DNA from: Fibrobacter succinogenes
Lineage (GTDB): Bacteria; Fibrobacterota; Chitinivibrionia; Chitinivibrionales; Chitinivibrionaceae
DNA length: 32,125 bases
Assembly (NCBI GenBank): GCA_020726425.1
Contig: DYSA01000004.1
Span: forward strand, 1 to 32,125
Direction: 5' to 3'
Shown here in pieces: positions 27,682-32,125 of the stretch (position 1 is its first letter; the number at the start of each line of letters is the position of its first letter). The notes under the pieces are model-generated. The model had not been told where the DNA came from. It saw only the letters and a program-made list of their open reading frames with translations, and made no database searches. A program made the translations under genes and the position numbers.

Positions 27682-28585
27682 CGTCAGCTACTTTCTTCCG
27701 CAAAATCCGTAATCTCTGGGCTGATTTCACAAGAATTTTTGTTTCATCCAGATCTTCATTGAGCAATGCTAACGATCGAATCACTTCAGGGGGAACTGTA
27801 TCGGCGGCATTAACTAATGCTGTTAACTCGATCACCGCAGAATCTGTTCGTGCGACAAGCATTTCAACATCATCAAACAGTTTCGGTGTCCTCACTGCGA
27901 TCACCGAATCCATAACATTACTTCCACTCTTGAGTATTGCATTCCCCTGATCCAATGCTTCATTCATCGATTTCAGCCCGGTACGAATGGACGCAAAAGT
28001 TTCAGAGGCACGATTGTTCAGTGTTGTATCGCTTTTCAGTAATCGACTTATTAACCCATCTCCATGAGCAATCGTGTCAAGTATTTCATTTACCGTACTC
28101 GTTATCGAAATTACTTGATCACTCATCTCTTGAAGATTGAGCGGTGGTACCAGATCAAGAGTATCGCCATCCTCGATCATAGAATAACCCAGCCCACCAA
28201 TTTCAATTTCAACTTGCCAATCACCAACGAACATATTCTTTTGTTTCACACGAATTTTGGAATTGGAACGAATCAGTTTTCGATACTGTTCGTCTATTCG
28301 CAATTTAACGGCGACAAAACCTTCTGGATCGAGTTGCACAGAACGCACTAAGCCAACTCTTTTACTCAAAATGTAAACTTCATTACCTTCATTCAGTTGA
28401 ATATTTAATTTGTGAGTAAAGTTCAACTCAAACCGTTCACGTGCCCAGTCTGATCGAATAACGATCGCCGCAAGAACAATTGGTATCAGCAAAATTGGAA
28501 TAAGAACAAACAGCCCCACAACTAATTCGCGATACTTATAATATATCGGATCTTCATTGTGATATTGGCTTGCTTTCACTTTCAT
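27665..28585 (-). CDS. mlaD: MlaD/MCE-family lipid transport protein
   Basis: 306 aa; single N-terminal TM followed by MCE domain (FELNFTHKLNIQLNEGNEVYILSKRVGLVRSVQLDPEGFVAVKLRIDEQYRKLIRSNSKIRVKQKNMFVGDWQVEI). Operonic with mlaF and mlaE. Confidence 0.85.
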   Translation of the reverse strand: MKVKASQYHNEDPIYYKYRELVVGLFVLIPILLIPIVLAAIVIRSDWARERFELNFTHKLNIQLNEGNEVYILSKRVGLVRSVQLDPEGFVAVKLRIDEQYRKLIRSNSKIRVKQKNMFVGDWQVEIEIGGLGYSMIEDGDTLDLVPPLNLQEMSDQVISITSTVNEILDTIAHGDGLISRLLKSDTTLNNRASETFASIRTGLKSMNEALDQGNAILKSGSNVMDSVIAVRTPKLFDDVEMLVARTDSAVIELTALVNAADTVPPEVIRSLALLNEDLDETKILVKSAQRLRILRKKVADVKAEK

Positions 28586-29244
28586 AATTCAACCTTTGGA
28601 TTCAGGTTTAAAATTGACAATCCTTCACGGGAAAAAATCTTTGGATCATCTGTTGCGATAACAACGGTCATCGATTCGTCGGCAACAAGTTCTTCAAACA
28701 GAGGCTGAAAGAGCTTTCTCTGCTCATCATCAAGGCCATACGTTGGTTCATCCATACAGATCATTTCAGGAGAAATCGCCAGTGCGCGCGCAATCGAACC
28801 AAGTCTGCGCTGACCTTCCGAGAGTGACTCCGGGAGATTCCAAGCGACGCGGTGAAGCTGTAAACGACCAATCAACGATGAGACCTTTTCATCAATCTCA
28901 GCCTTCGTACCCCGCCGATGATGCCTGAGTGGCAAAGCGATGTTTTCAAAAAGAGGCAGATATGAAATCAGTGCGTGTTGCTGAAAAACAACGGCACTTC
29001 GCAGTTCTAATCCAGCGACAACAACTCGAGGTGCAGTCGCAAGATCATGATCATCCCAAATCACCGATCCGCTTTGAGCCGGCAAAACTCCGGCGATCGT
29101 TTCCAAAAGAGTGCTTTTACCTGACCCACTCTTGCCTGTAATAATCTTTGCTCCACCGGCTGGAATTGTGACATTGATCTTTTCGAACAATATCTGCGTT
29201 CCATACTGGCATCTAATATCCGCCAAGCGTACTTCGAACGACAT
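28582..29244 (-). CDS. mlaF: ABC transporter ATP-binding protein, MlaF-like
   Basis: Walker A GKSGSGKST, signature LSEGQRRLGSIARAL, Walker B MICMDEPTYGLD. Start MSFEVRLADIRC at 29244 preceded by GGTGG; the ORF-track start at 29304 lies in mlaE. Confidence 0.85.
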   Translation of the reverse strand: MSFEVRLADIRCQYGTQILFEKINVTIPAGGAKIITGKSGSGKSTLLETIAGVLPAQSGSVIWDDHDLATAPRVVVAGLELRSAVVFQQHALISYLPLFENIALPLRHHRRGTKAEIDEKVSSLIGRLQLHRVAWNLPESLSEGQRRLGSIARALAISPEMICMDEPTYGLDDEQRKLFQPLFEELVADESMTVVIATDDPKIFSREGLSILNLNPKVEL

Positions 29245-30022
29245 GATATACCACCGATAAAGGAATACTAATAAGTAAAATTGCAGAAATTGAAGTGACC
29301 ACACTCCGATACACAGCGCGAGGAACTATACGAAAGCTGGTCACCACAAGACCGTGATAACTACTAACAACGGCGATAATAATCCCGTACAGAATGCTTT
29401 TAAAAATCGTGAATGGGATATCACTCCACACCATGGCGTCGAGAATTTGAGATGAGTAGATAGCAAAAGAGATCCCTTTTGTTATTTTCGCAAAGAACAC
29501 ACCACCCACAAGAGCGACGATATTGAAATAGAAATTCAATGCGATAAGGGAAAGAATCATGCCAATAAATGCGGGAAGTACGAGATATTCAACAACATCA
29601 ATCGCCATGCTTTCCAAGGCGTCAATTTCGCGGCACACTTTCATATTTCCTAAGAAAGTAGTAAGAGCAGACCCGGAACGACCCACCACAACGACAGCCG
29701 TTAGCAGCGGAGCCATTTCGCAGATAATGGAATAAACCATGAGAATGCCAAACTGATTGCTCACCCCAAGATTATCCATATTTTCAAAGGAGACGTAAGA
29801 GATTGCTATACCAGCTAACAAACCGATAACCAAATTGATTATCAGCGAATCAACTCCAATAAAAAGGATCTGATTGGTCAGTTGTTTGAGCGGAACTGAT
29901 CGGCCTTTTCCGCGAATGAGAGATATCAGTGTATCGTAGAAAAGGCCGACCATAGAGTGGTAGCTTTCAAACTTACCAATCATCCCTCTTCCAAGATTTA
30001 ATATCAGACTATTTCCACGCAT
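29213..30022 (-). CDS. mlaE: MlaE-family lipid ABC transporter permease
   Basis: 269 aa multi-TM; EMAPLLTAVVVVGRSGSALTTFLGNMKVCREIDALESMAIDVVEYLVLPAFIG is the hallmark MlaE region. Confidence 0.9.
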   Translation of the reverse strand: MRGNSLILNLGRGMIGKFESYHSMVGLFYDTLISLIRGKGRSVPLKQLTNQILFIGVDSLIINLVIGLLAGIAISYVSFENMDNLGVSNQFGILMVYSIICEMAPLLTAVVVVGRSGSALTTFLGNMKVCREIDALESMAIDVVEYLVLPAFIGMILSLIALNFYFNIVALVGGVFFAKITKGISFAIYSSQILDAMVWSDIPFTIFKSILYGIIIAVVSSYHGLVVTSFRIVPRAVYRSVVTSISAILLISIPLSVVYHVVRSTLGGY

Positions 30023-30124
30023 ACAATCCTCATCTTCTCAAGCCATGCGAATATACAATAGGGTACTATTTTTTACTATTCAGATCAACTACTTCGTACT
30101 TGAATATGAACGAAGGAGGTTCGT

Positions 30125-30478
30125 ATGCGTACAAACAAAGATGATGTCGACGCGTACATCGAGACTCTTCCAACAGATCAAGCGGAGAATCAAACGGTTA
30201 TTCGTGATCTCATAAAAAACCGATTCGACAGAGAAGTGGAAGAGTCGATGCTATTTTCAGTTCCCACCTACCATATTCGGGGGAAAATGAGGTTCAGTGT
30301 CCAGACCGCGTTCCACTACACGGCCCTCTATCTCTATGACCGTTCCCTTCTGGAATCATTTTGTGATGCATTTAATGAATATCAGTCAGGAAGGAACTGT
30401 ATTCGCATCAAAAAAACGGAAGATCTGAACCAAAAGATCAACTGGATTCTCACTGCATTACAAAACTGTTTAGATTAG
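30125..30478 (+). CDS. DUF1801-like (YdhG-type) protein
   Basis: VDAYIETLPTDQAENQTVIRDLIKNRFDREVEESMLFSVPTYHIRGKMRFSVQTAFHYTALYLY resembles DUF1801; strong RBS GAAGGAGG. Confidence 0.75.
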   Translation: MRTNKDDVDAYIETLPTDQAENQTVIRDLIKNRFDREVEESMLFSVPTYHIRGKMRFSVQTAFHYTALYLYDRSLLESFCDAFNEYQSGRNCIRIKKTEDLNQKINWILTALQNCLD

Positions 30479-30488
30479 ACAACACCAT

Positions 30489-30513
30489 GGCAGACAGAGA
30501 GGTCTGCCTTTTC
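30489..30513 (+). terminator. Intrinsic terminator downstream of the DUF1801-like gene
   Basis: GGCAGAC-agagag-GTCTGCC 7-bp GC-rich stem followed by TTTTCC. Confidence 0.75.
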
Positions 30514-30527
30514 CATATCCACAAAAA

Positions 30528-30947
30528 CTATCTCATTTTTTTCTCTAAAATATCCTCAAACGAATCTTTTTCTACCAAGCGATATCCACAACTCTCTTCG
30601 AGAACCGCCCCCATTCCAAATATGGAACGATGAGGATAGGTTTTGCAGATTTCCGGTCGCGATTCATGAACAGAACAACGATTTCCCTCCTGATACTTAC
30701 AACTAAACGTCAATGGTATACTTTCACTCTGAACGTCGTCCACGACAAACCGTTCGTATGTCAAACGATCCCATCGCAGAAGTTTTTCATACTCTTTCAT
30801 CGTATAGACCGGTCGCTTGCGATACGTAAGAATCAGTGAACGGCAACAATTGCCACATTGGACACAATTTCCACGAATTCGCAGATAGGGATCACGAAAT
30901 TCGCTGTACTGATTTTTCAAATGTTTCACTAATTGACCAATATCCAT
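30528..30947 (-). CDS. YkgJ-family cysteine cluster protein
   Basis: Cys pattern CVQCGNCCRSL...CKYQEGNRCSVHESRPEICKTYP, typical of the Zn/Fe-chelating YkgJ family. Confidence 0.9.
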   Translation of the reverse strand: MDIGQLVKHLKNQYSEFRDPYLRIRGNCVQCGNCCRSLILTYRKRPVYTMKEYEKLLRWDRLTYERFVVDDVQSESIPLTFSCKYQEGNRCSVHESRPEICKTYPHRSIFGMGAVLEESCGYRLVEKDSFEDILEKKMR

Positions 30948-31099
30948 TGCAAATGTTCCTGCTGAAATCCTGTAACGGAAGCGAATGTTAAAAATAGATC
31001 ATGCAGAGTTTCCATTCGCCCTTTGCGCAAAGCAGATAATGAAGCAACGTATCCCTCGGTGAAATATTTGTCACATATTTTTTCTATTTGAGTTAACAT
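30929..31099 (-). CDS. Possible 56-aa small protein upstream of and overlapping the YkgJ-like gene
   Basis: Below the ORF-track cutoff: MLTQIEKICDKYFTEGYVASLSALRKGRMETLHDLFLTFASVTGFQQEHLQWILVN*. The stop overlaps the YkgJ-like start by 19 nt. No strong RBS. Confidence 0.35.
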   Translation of the reverse strand: MLTQIEKICDKYFTEGYVASLSALRKGRMETLHDLFLTFASVTGFQQEHLQWILVN

Positions 31100-31126
31100 A
31101 AGGTTGTTTCACTTATTATATTTCTT

Positions 31127-31174
31127 ATACCTTCATCACGTATTAATAGAATCCCTGCGGTGAAGGTATTTTTT
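31127..31174 (+). terminator. Terminator-like hairpin immediately upstream of the 31200 CDS (possible attenuator)
   Basis: ATACCTTCA ... TGAAGGTAT 9-bp perfect outer stem, 25-nt loop, followed by TTTTT. Ends about 26 nt before the ATG. Confidence 0.5.
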
Positions 31175-31199
31175 CAAACAACATAACCAAGGAGAACCC

Positions 31200-31979
31200 A
31201 TGAAAACGGTCACCCCCCAAAATCTCGCCACGTACATTTACACACTGACCCCAAAAAACACTTCCCGCCCCATTGCAATTACCACAGCGGAGCTCGATTC
31301 AATCCACAATGTAATCCAAAAACACATTGATGATTTCACTCACCGTGGACTTACGGTCGATTTCCTCAAATTGGCAGCTCCCACCTCTAACCTTCTCGCC
31401 GAGGCAGAACACGCATGGCTTGCGGGACGCTTTGATCATCCCGAAGCAATCAAAATGTGGAAAAAGAGTTCTGTCGAAGGGTTTCTCCTCCACGATGATT
31501 TCCAGAAAGATCTCGAACTTGCCCTGGAAGATTCAGACGAAGCCATGAGAAGTCTCAAACTACTCCGTGAAAATTCCGGGCCGGAAAATATGCTCAATGA
31601 TCTTGCCGCTCAGGTTACCATTGCGAGAAAATATCTCCACATCGTTACTGCTGGAGGCATATCGGAAGCGAGAATCGATGAGATTGAACAATACTGCGAC
31701 GAACTTCGCACTCTTTTTGCCCAAGCGAACAGTGTTCCAGAATCCAAACAGGAGTTGAAACTAAAACGCGATCAAATTCGCACCTTTGCGGTAGAGTATC
31801 TCGCCACAATCCGTCGATATGCAAACCGAATCTACAAAGATGATGAACAAACACGGCTTCTTTTTACCAGTAAATATGACGCCGAAAATAATAGAGCTCA
31901 CTATTTGAAACAGAAAGCCAAAAAGGAAGCTGAAAAAGCTATAAAAGTAGCCGAAAAAGCGGCAGAGAGTCAAATATAA
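31200..31979 (+). CDS. Hypothetical protein, helical with Lys/Ala/Glu-rich C-terminus
   Basis: 259 aa ORF with good RBS (AAGGAG) and own downstream terminator; no family recognised. Confidence 0.75.
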   Translation: MKTVTPQNLATYIYTLTPKNTSRPIAITTAELDSIHNVIQKHIDDFTHRGLTVDFLKLAAPTSNLLAEAEHAWLAGRFDHPEAIKMWKKSSVEGFLLHDDFQKDLELALEDSDEAMRSLKLLRENSGPENMLNDLAAQVTIARKYLHIVTAGGISEARIDEIEQYCDELRTLFAQANSVPESKQELKLKRDQIRTFAVEYLATIRRYANRIYKDDEQTRLLFTSKYDAENNRAHYLKQKAKKEAEKAIKVAEKAAESQI

Positions 31980-31986
31980 ACGCAAT

Positions 31987-32020
31987 AGAGGGGAAATCAA
32001 ATCGATTTCCCCTCTTCTCT
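31987..32020 (+). terminator. Intrinsic terminator downstream of the 31200 CDS
   Basis: Perfect 12-bp stem AGAGGGGAAATC-aaatc-GATTTCCCCTCT followed by a T-rich stretch. Confidence 0.85.
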
Positions 32021-32049
32021 ATTCTCTTATTCTTACATTTATCCACAAT

Positions 32050-32125
32050 ACTATCATAAATACTCGAGAGACTATCATAAATACTCGAGAGACTATCATA
32101 AATACTCGAGAGACTATCATAAATA
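32050..32125. repeat. 21-bp tandem direct repeat, truncated by window end
   Basis: ACTATCATAAATACTCGAGAG x3 exact (32050-32070, 32071-32091, 32092-32112) plus 13 nt of a fourth copy. Confidence 0.98.

Noticed and set aside
32050-32125. Possible CRISPR array at the right edge
   Set aside because: Repeats are directly abutting 21-bp units with no spacers, and no cas-like genes are present; treated as a simple tandem repeat.

Overview
The window looks like a chromosomal segment from an AT-rich bacterium. The AgmX/AglRQS-like cluster hints at Fibrobacterota or Myxococcota-like gene content, but I cannot assign taxonomy from sequence alone. Main blocks, left to right: (i) a divergent Tex/S1-domain protein (-); (ii) a sugar-type ABC importer operon (-) with lipoprotein SBP, two permeases, an ATPase, a small lipoprotein and a TPR protein; (iii) a large fusion of an NTT/MFS-like membrane domain, HEAT repeats and a cNMP-binding domain (-); (iv) an outer-membrane-type protein (-); (v) a Tol/Ton/Agl-like energised complex (-) with one ExbB, two ExbD, an AgmX/TonB-type transducer and a giant TPR protein; (vi) ispE and rsmA (-); (vii) a small lipoprotein, tRNA-Val(GAC), thrS, infC (apparent AUC start, missed by the ORF track), rpmI and rplT (+); (viii) an SPFH-SHOCT protein (-), queG (+) and an mlaE-mlaF-mlaD operon (-); (ix) a DUF1801-like protein, a YkgJ-type cysteine cluster protein and an orphan CDS; (x) a 21-bp tandem repeat running off the right edge. 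The best candidate for an under-described system is block (v). One ExbD paralog appears to carry Asn in place of the proton-path Asp, and the transducer has an N-terminal domain resembling the ribosomal L7/L12 C-terminal domain. Other good signals are a 28-bp perfect palindrome inside queG downstream of convergent mlaD, and an A-A mismatch in the tRNA-Val acceptor stem.
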